Shown here one piece after another: positions 1-8,484 of a stretch of DNA of 64,000 nt. Source of the stretch: an uncultured Methylobacillus sp. (GTDB lineage Bacteria; Pseudomonadota; Gammaproteobacteria; Burkholderiales; Methylophilaceae); contig CAIJXJ010000180.1 of assembly GCA_903824575.1 (NCBI GenBank), positions 1 to 64,000 of the forward strand. Reading direction: 5' to 3'. Position 1 is the stretch's first letter, and every line of letters begins with the position of its first letter. The position numbers and the translations under genes were made by a program. Below the pieces are notes generated by a model that did no database searches, was not told where the DNA came from, and worked only from the letters and a program-made list of their open reading frames with translations.

Positions 1-83
1 ACCCCTTTTCGGATAATCCCAAAATAGGATATTGTTATGTGCGTACCCAGTACAAGCAGATTGGCAATACGTCTGAGAGGTAA
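1..83 (+). CDS. C-terminal end of an unidentified protein (cut by window edge)
   Basis: One frame stays open from the window edge to a TAA at 81-83 and reads 26 residues ending in YKQIGNTSER. The stop lies 7 bases before the GTG start of the next gene, a spacing typical of genes in one transcript. The fragment is too short to assign to a family, and an open frame of this length could occur by chance. If real, it is the first visible member of the secreted-protein cluster that follows. Confidence 0.35.
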   Translation, partial: PFSDNPKIGYCYVRTQYKQIGNTSER

Positions 84-89
84 AGTCCA

Positions 90-473
90 GTGAGGAAAGT
101 AATCTTGTTTTTATTGCTCACAGGCTCATGCGGCAGTTCGAGTGCTGAATGGGTAGCTATTTTGAGCTATGACGCAGCGAATACTTATGCTGACACCTCC
201 ACTATTCGAACGGCGGGTAGTAATGTCGAAATGTGGTCCCTTGATAACTTCAAGATAGTCCAAAGCTCCAAGCGGGGTACCCAATTTATATCTAGGAAGG
301 TACAAAGTGAGTACAACTGCATTACGAAACAGTCACGTGCTCTTTATACCCTTGCTTATTCTGGATCTATGGGGACAGGAAAGGTGGCTTTTTATGATCC
401 CACCCCAAGTCCGTGGATTGTTGTTCCATTGGGAAGCATGGCTGAAGTTGAATGGAAGTATGCCTGTAAATAG
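90..473 (+). CDS. Secreted surface-adhesin E-like protein, copy 1
   Basis: A 127-residue exported protein. It has a short signal peptide (MRKVILFLLL..., probable cleavage after SSSA near residue 19). The mature part shows the pattern of small periplasmic or surface proteins related to Haemophilus adhesin protein E: EWVAI at the start, YADTSTIR, a central SEYNC, LAYSGSMGTG, and a C-terminal YACK. The two cysteines probably form a disulfide. The start is GTG at 90, preceded by GAGAGG at 75-80. The next gene, 45 bases downstream, encodes a diverged paralogue. Function in this organism is unknown; the adhesin label describes family resemblance only. The region is visibly richer in A+T than the housekeeping genes after 3.6 kb. 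Confidence 0.7.
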   Translation: MRKVILFLLLTGSCGSSSAEWVAILSYDAANTYADTSTIRTAGSNVEMWSLDNFKIVQSSKRGTQFISRKVQSEYNCITKQSRALYTLAYSGSMGTGKVAFYDPTPSPWIVVPLGSMAEVEWKYACK

Positions 474-518
474 TAGGCGAAAATTGATAGTTATCTGCAA
501 CAGCTTAGGGAGGGTTCA

Positions 519-902
519 ATGCTGAAAGTAATTTTCATGGCAACATCATTGGTTGCAAGTGGGAGCGCCCTTGCGGATTGGGTTAAGGTTAACACTGGAA
601 ACTCTGGATCGGTAACTGTTTACGCAGACTTCACTAAACGAGACCAAAACCAAGATGGTAGCAGGATTAAATTGTGGGATTTAATAGACTACAAAACGCC
701 CCCAGCAGGTAAATTATTGTCGGTGAAAAGGCAGGTTGAATACGACTGCAAGAATGTTCAAATGCGTGTTTTTTATGCTACCGCGTACTCGGGAAATATG
801 GCTACTGGACAATCTGAGACAAACACCTCCCCTGATATCTGGACACCAGTCCCGCCTGGTTCTTTGGGGGAAAATCTTTGGCGTATTGCGTGCAGGAAAT
901 AA
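519..902 (+). CDS. Secreted surface-adhesin E-like protein, copy 2
   Basis: A 127-residue paralogue of the preceding gene, the same length and architecture. It has a signal peptide (MLKVIFMATSLVASGSALA, cleavage before DWVKV), then VYADFT, IKLWDLIDYKTP, VEYDC, TAYSGNMATG, PPGSLGE and a terminal IACRK. Both cysteines of copy 1 are kept, supporting a disulfide-stabilised periplasmic or surface fold. The ATG has a strong ribosome site (AGGGAGG near 508-514). Copy 2 is closer to the usual family consensus (DWVKV, LWDLIDYKTP) than copy 1, so copy 1 appears to be the faster-changing copy. Ligand and role are unknown. Confidence 0.75.
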   Translation: MLKVIFMATSLVASGSALADWVKVNTGNSGSVTVYADFTKRDQNQDGSRIKLWDLIDYKTPPAGKLLSVKRQVEYDCKNVQMRVFYATAYSGNMATGQSETNTSPDIWTPVPPGSLGENLWRIACRK

Positions 903-991
903 GTACCAGCAGAATAAATTTGCCGACGGTGAGCAGTTAGCCAATGAATAGCCCGGGTTTCGTGGTGGCCATCTAATCAGGAGCATTAATA

Positions 992-2833
992 ATGTGTAAA
1001 GCCTTACTGCTACTGATGACATTTTTTAGTCACTATGCTTTTGCAAATTACGGAATGGATGAGGAACCTTGCAATCCTGATGAAACTGATTGTCCAAGCG
1101 AACATTTGGGGGGGGTATTGTTTGTATTAATACTAATATTCTTTGTTTTTCTTGCCTATAAAAACAAGGGATTCAGGCATCAATTGCGTGGGTTCTTATT
1201 ATTGTTCGGCATGCTATTTGGCATGGCCTTTATAGTTAATGCTATGTTTGGCCGAGGTGGTGTTGTTGGTTTTGTTATCCTATTTTTACTTATTGGTAAT
1301 AAGTTAATGAACTGGGTAGTGAATTATAGTTTTGGTGGTGGCGAGGAAAAGCCCGGAGTTGCAACCGGTAGAGTGGCACTAGAAACTACAATCACAACGA
1401 CACACAATAACAAAAAGAATTTGGATAACAAGTCATACGGACTGGTTGTAAACGAAATTGAAATGTTTGTGCGATGGTTTGATCTTAATTGCCATCGAAG
1501 GTTATTACCAAATGAATGTGTTGCAATAGCGAGGGGGATACTGGCTCGCGACAACTTCCAATGTGGTGAAGACTTGATTGTTCTCATGGGCACGAGTGCG
1601 GCAACTGCCACTTCTGAAGAGTTAGCAAAGGTAGACGAAATCCGAAGAAATACAGGCTTTGATAATAAGATTTATGAAATCAGTAAAAGCATAGGCTTCC
1701 CTGTACCAAGGGTCATGAAAAAGCCCGTTCCGACACCAACCACAATACCAACAGCGAAAGTAGTTACTGGCACCACATCGCCAATTAAAAATGAAAATAA
1801 ATTTTATGGAACTTGGGGTTCACGGAGTGACTGTATGTCACGGATTAAAAAGCTTGAGGAGCTTGGATGTACTTTTGTCGATTCCGACATAACGCTACCA
1901 ACAGGGAAAGTCGTTCATATTTATTCAAGTTTCGATTTTGATCGTGCCTTAGAAGAGCTTGATGAAGGGAGCAGCCGCTCCAAAACTGCCCCTCTGGATA
2001 TAGAACAATCACGCTTGAAGTTAATGAGCGAAGAGCAAGAACATATAAAAGCAGTTGATGCGATGAAGGGTCGGGAGTTCTATACATGCAACAAATGCAA
2101 CGCAGTTAATGAGCAGTATAGACCTGCTTGTTTTAGGTGCGGTGAGGGTCGGCCAACTAGGTTAAGCAATGAGCAAACAATAACTGCTGATCAAGGTGAA
2201 GGTGAAGGTGAAGGTGACGCATCGTCTCAATACTCACTTGGCGTAAGATATTTTTTTGGGATCGATGTTCAGAAAAATTGTATAGAAGCTGTCAAATTGT
2301 ATCGACTAGCTGCTGGTCAAGGTCAGGTAGATGCGCAATTAGCACTGGGTGCAATGTATGAAGATGGAGATGGAGTTATTCAAGATTACGAAGAAGCTGC
2401 CAAATGGTATCAGCTAGCTGCTGATCAAGGTCATTTATATGCCCATTTTAAACTCGGAGACTTATACAGTCGCGGTCTTGGAGTTATCCAAGATTACGAA
2501 GAAGCAGCTAAATGGTATCAGCTAGCTGCTGATCAAGGTCAGGTAGATGCTCATTTTAAACTTGGAGACTTATATAAATGGGGGCGTGGAGTTACTCAAA
2601 ACGATGCAGAAGCTGTCAAATTGTATCGACTAGCTGCTGATCAAGGTTATGCAAGTGCTCAATATCAGCTCGGGGAATTATACAGTCGCGGTCTTGGAGT
2701 TATTCAAGATTACGAAGAAGCAATTAAATGGTATCAGCTAGCTGCTGATCAAGGTGATGAATACGCGCAAAATGCACTCGTAAGGATTAGTCAAGCTGTG
2801 AGCTGCGTTAAGACCAATAATGGAAATGGATAA
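992..2833 (+). CDS. Membrane protein with zinc-ribbon and five Sel1 repeats
   Basis: A 613-residue protein not recognised as a whole. In order: a signal-like N-terminus (residues 1-19), a hydrophobic stretch (about 39-110) with two or three membrane segments, a long polar region, a four-cysteine zinc ribbon near residues 366-387 (CNKC ... CFRC), a GEGEGEG linker, and five Sel1 repeats of 36 residues (about 408-600) built on the pattern AxxxLGxxYxxGxGVxQDYxEAxKWYxLAADQG. Sel1 arrays form alpha-solenoids that mediate protein contacts. AGGAG lies just before the ATG. It follows the two adhesin-E-like genes on the same strand, and low G+C and codon use resemble theirs, suggesting joint acquisition. 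The biochemical role is not predictable. Confidence 0.75.
   Translation: MCKALLLLMTFFSHYAFANYGMDEEPCNPDETDCPSEHLGGVLFVLILIFFVFLAYKNKGFRHQLRGFLLLFGMLFGMAFIVNAMFGRGGVVGFVILFLLIGNKLMNWVVNYSFGGGEEKPGVATGRVALETTITTTHNNKKNLDNKSYGLVVNEIEMFVRWFDLNCHRRLLPNECVAIARGILARDNFQCGEDLIVLMGTSAATATSEELAKVDEIRRNTGFDNKIYEISKSIGFPVPRVMKKPVPTPTTIPTAKVVTGTTSPIKNENKFYGTWGSRSDCMSRIKKLEELGCTFVDSDITLPTGKVVHIYSSFDFDRALEELDEGSSRSKTAPLDIEQSRLKLMSEEQEHIKAVDAMKGREFYTCNKCNAVNEQYRPACFRCGEGRPTRLSNEQTITADQGEGEGEGDASSQYSLGVRYFFGIDVQKNCIEAVKLYRLAAGQGQVDAQLALGAMYEDGDGVIQDYEEAAKWYQLAADQGHLYAHFKLGDLYSRGLGVIQDYEEAAKWYQLAADQGQVDAHFKLGDLYKWGRGVTQNDAEAVKLYRLAADQGYASAQYQLGELYSRGLGVIQDYEEAIKWYQLAADQGDEYAQNALVRISQAVSCVKTNNGNG
2195..2218 (+). 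repeat. Coding hexanucleotide repeat (GGTGAA)3-GGTGAC
   Basis: Three exact GGTGAA units followed by GGTGAC encode GEGEGEGD, between the zinc ribbon and the Sel1 array. The block directly follows a TADQG codon string resembling the end of a Sel1 unit (LAADQG), so it may have arisen by slippage inside an old repeat boundary. Unit gain or loss would keep the frame and change linker length. Confidence 0.8.
2372..2764 (+). repeat. 108-bp tandem repeats inside the Sel1 array
   Basis: Segments beginning GGAGTTAT at 2372, 2480 and 2696 are nearly identical over about 60 bases, and those at 2480 and 2696 over about 75. Spacings are exactly 108 and 216 bases, i.e. one and two 36-residue Sel1 units. 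The unit between (from about 2588) is more diverged. Near identity at synonymous sites points to recent duplication or gene conversion. Confidence 0.85.
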
Positions 2834-3274
2834 CGTTAGGTAGGGGTGCGTTTTGGAGGCACCTATTGTTACGTCCCAAGTATGCGTGGTGTTCGCTGCT
2901 GACAGGTGCAAGTGCGTGATGGCTATCTAATCTAGTTATGGCCGCAACGCATTGTAAAGTGGTAATTGTCTAAAATTTATAAATATTTTTTTGGGAGCAC
3001 TTCCAGTTCCCACCCTCCGTTTTACATCTGCAGACTGCGTTTCAAAATCTCAGGACTAAGTTGGGGTCGGACGGAAGTCAGAAAAGGGGTGGTACCGGGT
3101 GGGTGGGGGTCGCATGATCTGGTTTTGCGGCGAGATGGACGTGTGCTGGCAGGCATGCTGGGTCTGCATCGCCGGTGCTTGAGTTCAACGTGGTTCGATA
3201 GTTAATCGTTTTTGGATGCTGAGCTCAAAAAACGTGGTGACATTCTGGTGACATGACTTCGAAACCACCAGACG
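2834..3274. other. Gene-poor stretch next to tRNA-Phe
   Basis: About 440 bases between the Sel1 gene and the tRNA terminator. No convincing gene is present: the longest frame (2966-3205) has no ribosome site or recognisable protein pattern. It includes an A+T-rich patch near 2970-2990 and the direct repeats at 3235-3254. It could be the decayed edge of an integrated element, but no integrase remnant was recognised. Confidence 0.5.
3235..3254 (+). repeat. Direct repeats TGGTGACAT, 11 bp apart
   Basis: TGGTGACAT occurs at 3235-3243 and again at 3246-3254, offset by one helical turn, about 60 bases from the 3' end of tRNA-Phe. Paired short direct repeats next to a tRNA 3' end resemble arm-type sites of tyrosine recombinases. 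This is an inference from position; no integrase is in the window. Confidence 0.4.
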
Positions 3275-3302
3275 TAAAAAAGGCCTGCATCGCTGCAAGC
3301 CT
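3275..3302 (-). terminator. Rho-independent terminator of tRNA-Phe
   Basis: On the minus strand, just past the tRNA CCA end, a 9-bp stem with one G-U pair (AGGCTTGCA / TGCAGGCCT, loop GCGA) is followed by a run of T (the A run at 3275-3280 on the plus strand). Orientation and spacing fit termination of the tRNA transcript. Confidence 0.75.
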
Positions 3303-3311
3303 CATGTTTAC

Positions 3312-3387
<76 letters not shown>

Positions 3388-3655
3388 ACGTCTTTTACCC
3401 GTCTCCGAGCATCAAGAAGGCGGGATTATAGCAAAATAGCCGCGTCTGGAACATTTATTTCATAAACTGGTTTGACGGGACTATTCCGTGCGGAAGAAGA
3501 CCGTTTTGCAGGTGTATTAAGTATGAGGTAATCGCTTGAGCCACACTTACCTTGGGGATGGTCTTGGAGGAGATTTTCCAGTTGAGGCTTCGACCCTGGT
3601 TTTCTACGATCTTGTCTTTGCGGCTGACATAACGGGCCTATGGGATAATGATGGA

Positions 3656-5107
3656 ATGAAAGCATTGATGATTCAGGGAACGACGTCTGACGCCGGCAAG
3701 AGCACGCTGACTGCCGGTTTGTGCCGCGTATTATTCCGCAAAGGAGTACGTGTTGCGCCATTCAAGCCGCAGAACATGGCGCTCAATTCTGCCGTGACAA
3801 TAGATGGGGGTGAAATCGGTCGGGCGCAGGCGGTGCAGGCTGAGGCGTGTGGGCTGGAGCCACATTCCGACATGAATCCGGTGCTGCTCAAGCCAACGTC
3901 AGATCAGGGTGCGCAGATCATCATCCAGGGCCAGGTTCGTTTTAATCTGGAGGCGGGGGCTTATCATGACTACAAGACTACGGCGATGGCCGCCGTGATG
4001 GATTCCTGGCAACGGTTGACCGTGCAGTATGATTGCCTGATCGTCGAAGGCGCCGGCAGCCCGGCGGAGATTAATCTGCGCAAGGGCGACATCGCTAACA
4101 TGGGATTTGCCGAGGCGGCAGATGTGCCGGTGTTGCTGGTTGCCGACATAGAACGTGGGGGCGTGTTTGCCCACATCGTCGGAACTCTGGCGTTGTTGTC
4201 GGAATCAGAACGCCAGCGTATCGTCGGTTTCGTCATCAACCGCTTTCGAGGTGACATCGCCCTGTTGCAACCGGGACTGGACTGGCTGGAACAGGAAACC
4301 GGCAAGCCGGTGGTCGGCGTGCTGCCTTATTTGCATGGGCTGCATCTGGAAGCCGAGGATGCCGTACCGTGTAATGTGGCCGTTGAAAATAGTGGCGACA
4401 AACTGCGCGTGATTGTTCCTGTGATGCCTCGACTCGCCAACCATACCGATTTCGACGCATTGCGCCTGCATCCACAGGTGGATTTTCGCTTCGTCAGGAT
4501 TGGTGAGGCTATTCCTGTGGCAGACCTGATCGTTCTCCCCGGCAGCAAGAACGTGCGTGCTGACCTCGATTTTCTGCTTGCGCAGGAATGGAAGCCCGCG
4601 CTGCTTCAGCACCTGCGCTACGGCGGAAAGCTGATTGGTCTCTGTGGTGGATTCCAGATGCTGGGGCGCGTGTTGCATGACCCGCTGGGATTGGAGGGCG
4701 AGGCGGGTAGCAACCCGGGGCTGGGCCTCTTCGACATGGAAACCACGCTTGCGCCGCACAAACAACTGCGTAAAGTTTCAGGGAAGTTGGCGTTCGCTGA
4801 TGCGGTGGTAAACGGATATGAGATCCACATGGGAATCAGCACCGGCGCCGCGCTACAGAATCCGGCATTATTCCTGGAAAACGGGCCGGAGGGTGCCATT
4901 ACGGCAGATGGAAAGGTCCTTGGCACTTACCTGCATGGGCTATTTGATCACCCCGAAGCCTGTGCCGCCCTGCTGTCATGGGCCGGTTTAAACGATCCGG
5001 AGGCCAGTTTCGATTACAGCAAGGTGCGAGAGGCGGGATTCGATCGTCTGGCTGATGCACTGGAAGCGCACTTGGACTGGGGGAAGTTAAATGCTTTGCT
5101 TCTTTAG
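3656..5107 (+). CDS. cobQ: Cobyric acid synthase (glutamine-hydrolysing)
   Basis: Amidates the b, d, e and g carboxylates of adenosylcobyrinic acid a,c-diamide with glutamine and ATP to give cobyric acid, a late step of B12 synthesis or salvage. The N-terminus has the dethiobiotin-synthetase-like nucleotide site [10 protein letters not shown]. The middle has [10 protein letters not shown] and [11 protein letters not shown]. The C-terminal glutamine amidotransferase carries the nucleophile in [10 protein letters not shown] and the histidine in [11 protein letters not shown]. The frame is open to a TTG at 3536, but the conserved N-terminus begins MKALMIQGT, so ATG 3656 (483 aa, usual family length) is chosen. 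It converges with cobO with about 30 bases between the stops. No riboswitch was seen upstream. Confidence 0.93.
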   Translation: MKALMIQGTTSDAGKSTLTAGLCRVLFRKGVRVAPFKPQNMALNSAVTIDGGEIGRAQAVQAEACGLEPHSDMNPVLLKPTSDQGAQIIIQGQVRFNLEAGAYHDYKTTAMAAVMDSWQRLTVQYDCLIVEGAGSPAEINLRKGDIANMGFAEAADVPVLLVADIERGGVFAHIVGTLALLSESERQRIVGFVINRFRGDIALLQPGLDWLEQETGKPVVGVLPYLHGLHLEAEDAVPCNVAVENSGDKLRVIVPVMPRLANHTDFDALRLHPQVDFRFVRIGEAIPVADLIVLPGSKNVRADLDFLLAQEWKPALLQHLRYGGKLIGLCGGFQMLGRVLHDPLGLEGEAGSNPGLGLFDMETTLAPHKQLRKVSGKLAFADAVVNGYEIHMGISTGAALQNPALFLENGPEGAITADGKVLGTYLHGLFDHPEACAALLSWAGLNDPEASFDYSKVREAGFDRLADALEAHLDWGKLNALLL

Positions 5108-5137
5108 AGTAGCAGCGACTGTCCCGCCGCCCTGAAC

Positions 5138-5755
5138 TTAAAGGTCGATGCCGGGTTGCGCTTTAATGCCGGCTCGCCAGGCATGCTTGACATCCATTAA
5201 CTCGGTGACGGTATCGGCTGTATCCAGCAGGGCCTGTGGCGCGCCGCGACCAGTCACGACCACGTGCTGCATCGGCGGTCGTGCTGCAATGTCATCGAGC
5301 ACTTGGGCAAGATCGAGATAGCCCAGGCTGAAAGTATAGGTAAGTTCATCGAGAACGATCAGCTTGATTTCCGGATTGGCCAGCATGTTGCGGGCAACTT
5401 CCCAACCTGCGCGAGCTTTCTCGATATCGCGCTCCCGATCCTGCGTATCCCAAGTGAAGCCTTCCCCCAGCACATGCCATTCCACCCCCGACTGTTGGCT
5501 GAAGAAAGCCTCTTCGCCGGTGTCGGAACGGCCCTTGATGAACTGCGCCACACCGACCTTCATGCCGTGACCGAGGGCTCGCGCCAGCATGCCAAAGGCG
5601 GATGAGGATTTACCCTTGCCGTTGCCGGTGAGCACCAGCAGCAGGCCTTTTTCCTGATCAGCGCTGAGAATGGCGGCATCAATGACTGCCTTCTTGCGTG
5701 CCATGCGGTCGGCGTGGCGCGAATTTTTGTCGCTAGTCGTCACAGTGTCAGGCAT
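5138..5755 (-). CDS. cobO: Cob(I)yrinic acid a,c-diamide adenosyltransferase
   Basis: Transfers the adenosyl group of ATP to the cobalt of cob(I)alamin or its corrinoid precursors (CobO/BtuR/CobA type). Visible features are the P-loop GNGKGKSSSAFG, FIKGRSDTGEE, the acidic LIVLDELTY (Walker B-like), and VVVTGRGAPQAL. The ATG at 5755 overlaps the stop of the upstream btuM gene by 8 bases (ATGCCTGA), suggesting translational coupling. An upstream in-frame start at 5785 lies inside btuM and is less likely. It is the last gene of the riboswitch-led btuB-btuM-cobO operon, so imported cobalamin can be adenosylated directly. Confidence 0.93.
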   Translation of the reverse strand: MPDTVTTSDKNSRHADRMARKKAVIDAAILSADQEKGLLLVLTGNGKGKSSSAFGMLARALGHGMKVGVAQFIKGRSDTGEEAFFSQQSGVEWHVLGEGFTWDTQDRERDIEKARAGWEVARNMLANPEIKLIVLDELTYTFSLGYLDLAQVLDDIAARPPMQHVVVTGRGAPQALLDTADTVTELMDVKHAWRAGIKAQPGIDL

Positions 5756-6314
5756 TAAGATGTCGATTCGTTTGTGACAAGCCAAATGCGACGTGCACTA
5801 CCAGGGCAATCACCATCCAGAATGAAAAAGAGGCAAGTGATTGCGGGAAATACTGTAGCAGGCGTGAACCAAACTCGGGCAGGCTGGTGTCGGCAAAGCG
5901 GCCGGAAAAGAAATAGAAGCCGCCGCTAGTGAACATTTCCGCCAGTGTCACGCTGACCGCCATGCTGGCGCCCAGAACAGGCAATGCAGTCAGGCTAAAA
6001 CTGACACGGGAAGCCATCGCTCGACCGGCCAGCCACAATGATCCATAGGCCGGCAACAGGAAACCATAAGCCGGACTGATGCAATAGTGGCTAACACCGC
6101 CAATGTTGGTGGCAAGATAGTCGAGGATGACTACTTCCACCAGCAGGGCGGCAAACATGCGAGCGCTGCGGAAGTAGAAGCCAGCCAGGAAAAATACCGC
6201 CCAGGTCGCTGGTGGCAAGTTCAGGGCGCTGGCGTAATGGTGGCCGTGCGTGGCAACCGTCAGTAGCGCGAGTGTGGCGCCAATGGCGATTTGTTTGCGG
6301 TTATCCGAGATCAT
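5748..6314 (-). CDS. btuM: BtuM-type cobalamin transporter (predicted)
   Basis: A 188-residue integral membrane protein with about six hydrophobic segments and no ATPase partner beside it. Size, B12-operon position and a conserved-looking cysteine in GGVSHYCISPAYG (Cys78) match BtuM, a small solitary ECF-S-like cobalamin transporter described in Thiobacillus denitrificans, where a cysteine at almost the same position ligates cobalt and decyanates the vitamin. His24-His26 and Tyr83 lie in similarly polar loops. AAGGAGC lies about 10 bases before the ATG. The gene sits between the outer-membrane receptor and the adenosyltransferase, as expected for the inner-membrane step. An unrelated membrane protein remains possible without an alignment. 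Confidence 0.75.
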   Translation of the reverse strand: MISDNRKQIAIGATLALLTVATHGHHYASALNLPPATWAVFFLAGFYFRSARMFAALLVEVVILDYLATNIGGVSHYCISPAYGFLLPAYGSLWLAGRAMASRVSFSLTALPVLGASMAVSVTLAEMFTSGGFYFFSGRFADTSLPEFGSRLLQYFPQSLASFSFWMVIALVVHVAFGLSQTNRHLNA

Positions 6315-6383
6315 GCTGGTGCTCCTTGTGAATTATTGAGTGAATTGTAACGCATCTGGAAAATCAGGCTGGAACCACTTTAT

Positions 6384-8348
6384 TTAGAAGTCGTAACGAG
6401 CGGAGACATATGCCGCGCGGCCATCTGCCGGATAATAGGCATAGACACCAGAACCGTAGTACCCGGCGTAGGGCACATACTTACGGTCAAAGGCATTGAG
6501 CAGCTTGGCCGTGAGGAGCCAGGACTTCAGTGTCCATCCGCCCTGCAGATCAAAAGTGGTATAGCCGGCAAGCATGCCTGCCACATTGGAAAAATCGCTG
6601 TCATAGCGACGATCCCCGACATGCTTGATGAGCGCGGAATACTTGCCGGTCCAGCCGGAATCCCAGATGGTTTGCAGCGAGAACTGCTCATGTGGGACCA
6701 GCGGAAGCGTATTTCCGGCATAGTTACCAGAACGGAAGCTGGCATCGATATAGGTATATGCCAGCCTTGTAGAAAGGCTGTCAGTGATTTTCCAGTCAGC
6801 TTCTGTTTCAAGCCCGTCGCGCCGGGTTGGCGCCAGGTTAGCATTGGCGAACAGCCGGTTGTCATAACCGATTTCGTCGGATAAATTCAGACGATAGAGC
6901 GAGGCGCGCAACTTGACCGGGCCGAGACGGAGACTGCCGCCGACCTCATTGATGGTGCCGTGCTGTGGCCGCAATTTGCCGGCAAATGTCGGGGCGTAGC
7001 TAAACGGATCAAAGCCGAACAATTCGTCGGTATTGGCAAAGCGGAAAGTTGTTCCGGTTTTACCAAAAATGCGCCAGCTTTCTGCGGAATAGGCCAGGCT
7101 GGCGTCAACGGCATTTTGATTGCGCGTGGCTTGACCATTCATTGCAGGAGCAAAATAGGGCGCATATGCAGCCTGCCACGCGCTCTGTTCCATGCGTTGC
7201 TCTCGTCCGCCCAATGTCAGACTGATAGCATCGTTCAGGTTGGTGACATTTTGCAGGTAAAAGGCTGCACTGTTTTGTTTTGCGCCCTGACTGGCATAGC
7301 CCTGATTAGTCGATGTGACCTTGCCGTCGTATAAATCCATACCAATGACCGTTTCACTCGGCAAGTTGCCAAGATCGTGCCGCCAGCGCAAACGCGGCGT
7401 GAATGAGGTGGTGTCACGAATGCGGTCGCTGGAAGAGTTTCCGTAGGCACTGAAATAATGAGAATTGAGATCCTGATGTTCGATCGCGATCTCGGCGTTG
7501 AATGTCAGTTGCTCGTTGATGCGATACGAAATCCCCGGGCGCACGCGATAGCCGTCCCTATCCTGATAATCCCTTGGGGTGTTCGCGCTGCGCGGGTTGC
7601 CGGCGAGAACAACGGCACTGAGGGCTCCCGGCAGGCGCGCGCTGTCCTGATAAATAGTGTAGTCGGCAAACAATTCGGCGCTGCCAACAAAAAGGCCGGC
7701 GCGGCCACTCAGGTTGTCCTCGCTTTGCCGGCTGTTCTGTCGATAGCCGTCAGCACTGGCGGCATGCGCGAACAGTTTGAGATAAGCCTGTTCATTACCA
7801 GCGGTCAACTGGCCATCCGCCGCCTGATAGCCGAAGCTACCGAAGCCGGCCGTGGCATTCACATGGGACGTGCCCGACTTGTCGGTAATGATGTTGATCA
7901 CGCCGCCACTCGCGCCGTTGCCATAGAGCACCGAGCCTGCCCCACGCACAATCTCGATGCGTTCTATGCCATCCTTTGGAATCGATGACCAGATGATGCC
8001 GCCCATGTCGATCGGATTGGCGCGCTGGCCATCGACGAGAATCAGGGTGTTGCTGGAGCCGGTCGCTCCAAAACCACGCATGTCAATGACCGCATCGATG
8101 CCAAATGCTCCGTAGAGTGGACGAACATCGATTCCGGCGACAACGCGCAGAATATCCGGCAGGCTCTGGGCTGGAATGTCGCGCATTTCCTCGCGGCTGA
8201 TGACGCTGATATGAGAGGCCATCGGCAACTGACTGTCGCTAAAGCGTGTCGCAGAAACGATGGTGTCTTCAAGCACCAATTCGTTGGCTTCAGCAGCAAT
8301 GGAAAAAGAAATAGCCAACGCAATTGCGCTGTTGCGTAATAGAAACAT
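6384..8348 (-). CDS. btuB: TonB-dependent vitamin B12 outer-membrane receptor
   Basis: A 654-residue outer-membrane receptor that takes up corrinoids with TonB energy. It has a signal peptide (MFLLRNSAIALAISFSIAAEA), a TonB-box region (EDTIVSATR), a plug domain to about residue 165 (VISREEM, LPDILRVVAGI, VDGQRAN, IERIEIVRGAGSVLYG, GGVINIITDK), and a 22-strand barrel ending in the aromatic residue of YVSARYDF. Its leader is a cobalamin riboswitch, which identifies the substrate more firmly than the receptor sequence alone. The start ATG follows AGGGAGA, next to a perfect 12-bp palindrome at 8364-8375 that could fold beside the ribosome site. First gene of the operon with btuM and cobO. Confidence 0.9.
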   Translation of the reverse strand: MFLLRNSAIALAISFSIAAEANELVLEDTIVSATRFSDSQLPMASHISVISREEMRDIPAQSLPDILRVVAGIDVRPLYGAFGIDAVIDMRGFGATGSSNTLILVDGQRANPIDMGGIIWSSIPKDGIERIEIVRGAGSVLYGNGASGGVINIITDKSGTSHVNATAGFGSFGYQAADGQLTAGNEQAYLKLFAHAASADGYRQNSRQSEDNLSGRAGLFVGSAELFADYTIYQDSARLPGALSAVVLAGNPRSANTPRDYQDRDGYRVRPGISYRINEQLTFNAEIAIEHQDLNSHYFSAYGNSSSDRIRDTTSFTPRLRWRHDLGNLPSETVIGMDLYDGKVTSTNQGYASQGAKQNSAAFYLQNVTNLNDAISLTLGGREQRMEQSAWQAAYAPYFAPAMNGQATRNQNAVDASLAYSAESWRIFGKTGTTFRFANTDELFGFDPFSYAPTFAGKLRPQHGTINEVGGSLRLGPVKLRASLYRLNLSDEIGYDNRLFANANLAPTRRDGLETEADWKITDSLSTRLAYTYIDASFRSGNYAGNTLPLVPHEQFSLQTIWDSGWTGKYSALIKHVGDRRYDSDFSNVAGMLAGYTTFDLQGGWTLKSWLLTAKLLNAFDRKYVPYAGYYGSGVYAYYPADGRAAYVSARYDF

Positions 8349-8484
8349 GAATGAATCTCCCTTGTCGCTAGCGACCCCGCAAGCGATAGTGCATAAATAG
8401 GAAGACTGGGGATGCCGGGCATCAAGGGAAAAGCCGTAACCGGATTAAGTCTGGTACGCCGCCACCCCGCAGCACTTCCTTCGT

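Noticed and set aside
2966-3205. 79-codon frame between the Sel1 gene and tRNA-Phe
   Set aside because: No ribosome site, no family-like pattern, biased by G-rich runs; treated as non-coding.
3536-3655. N-terminal extension of cobQ from a TTG start
   Set aside because: The extra 40 residues do not look like CobQ; the conserved start is MKALMIQGT at 3656.
7458-7988. 176-codon frame opposite btuB
   Set aside because: Antisense shadow of a receptor gene with clear motifs on the other strand.
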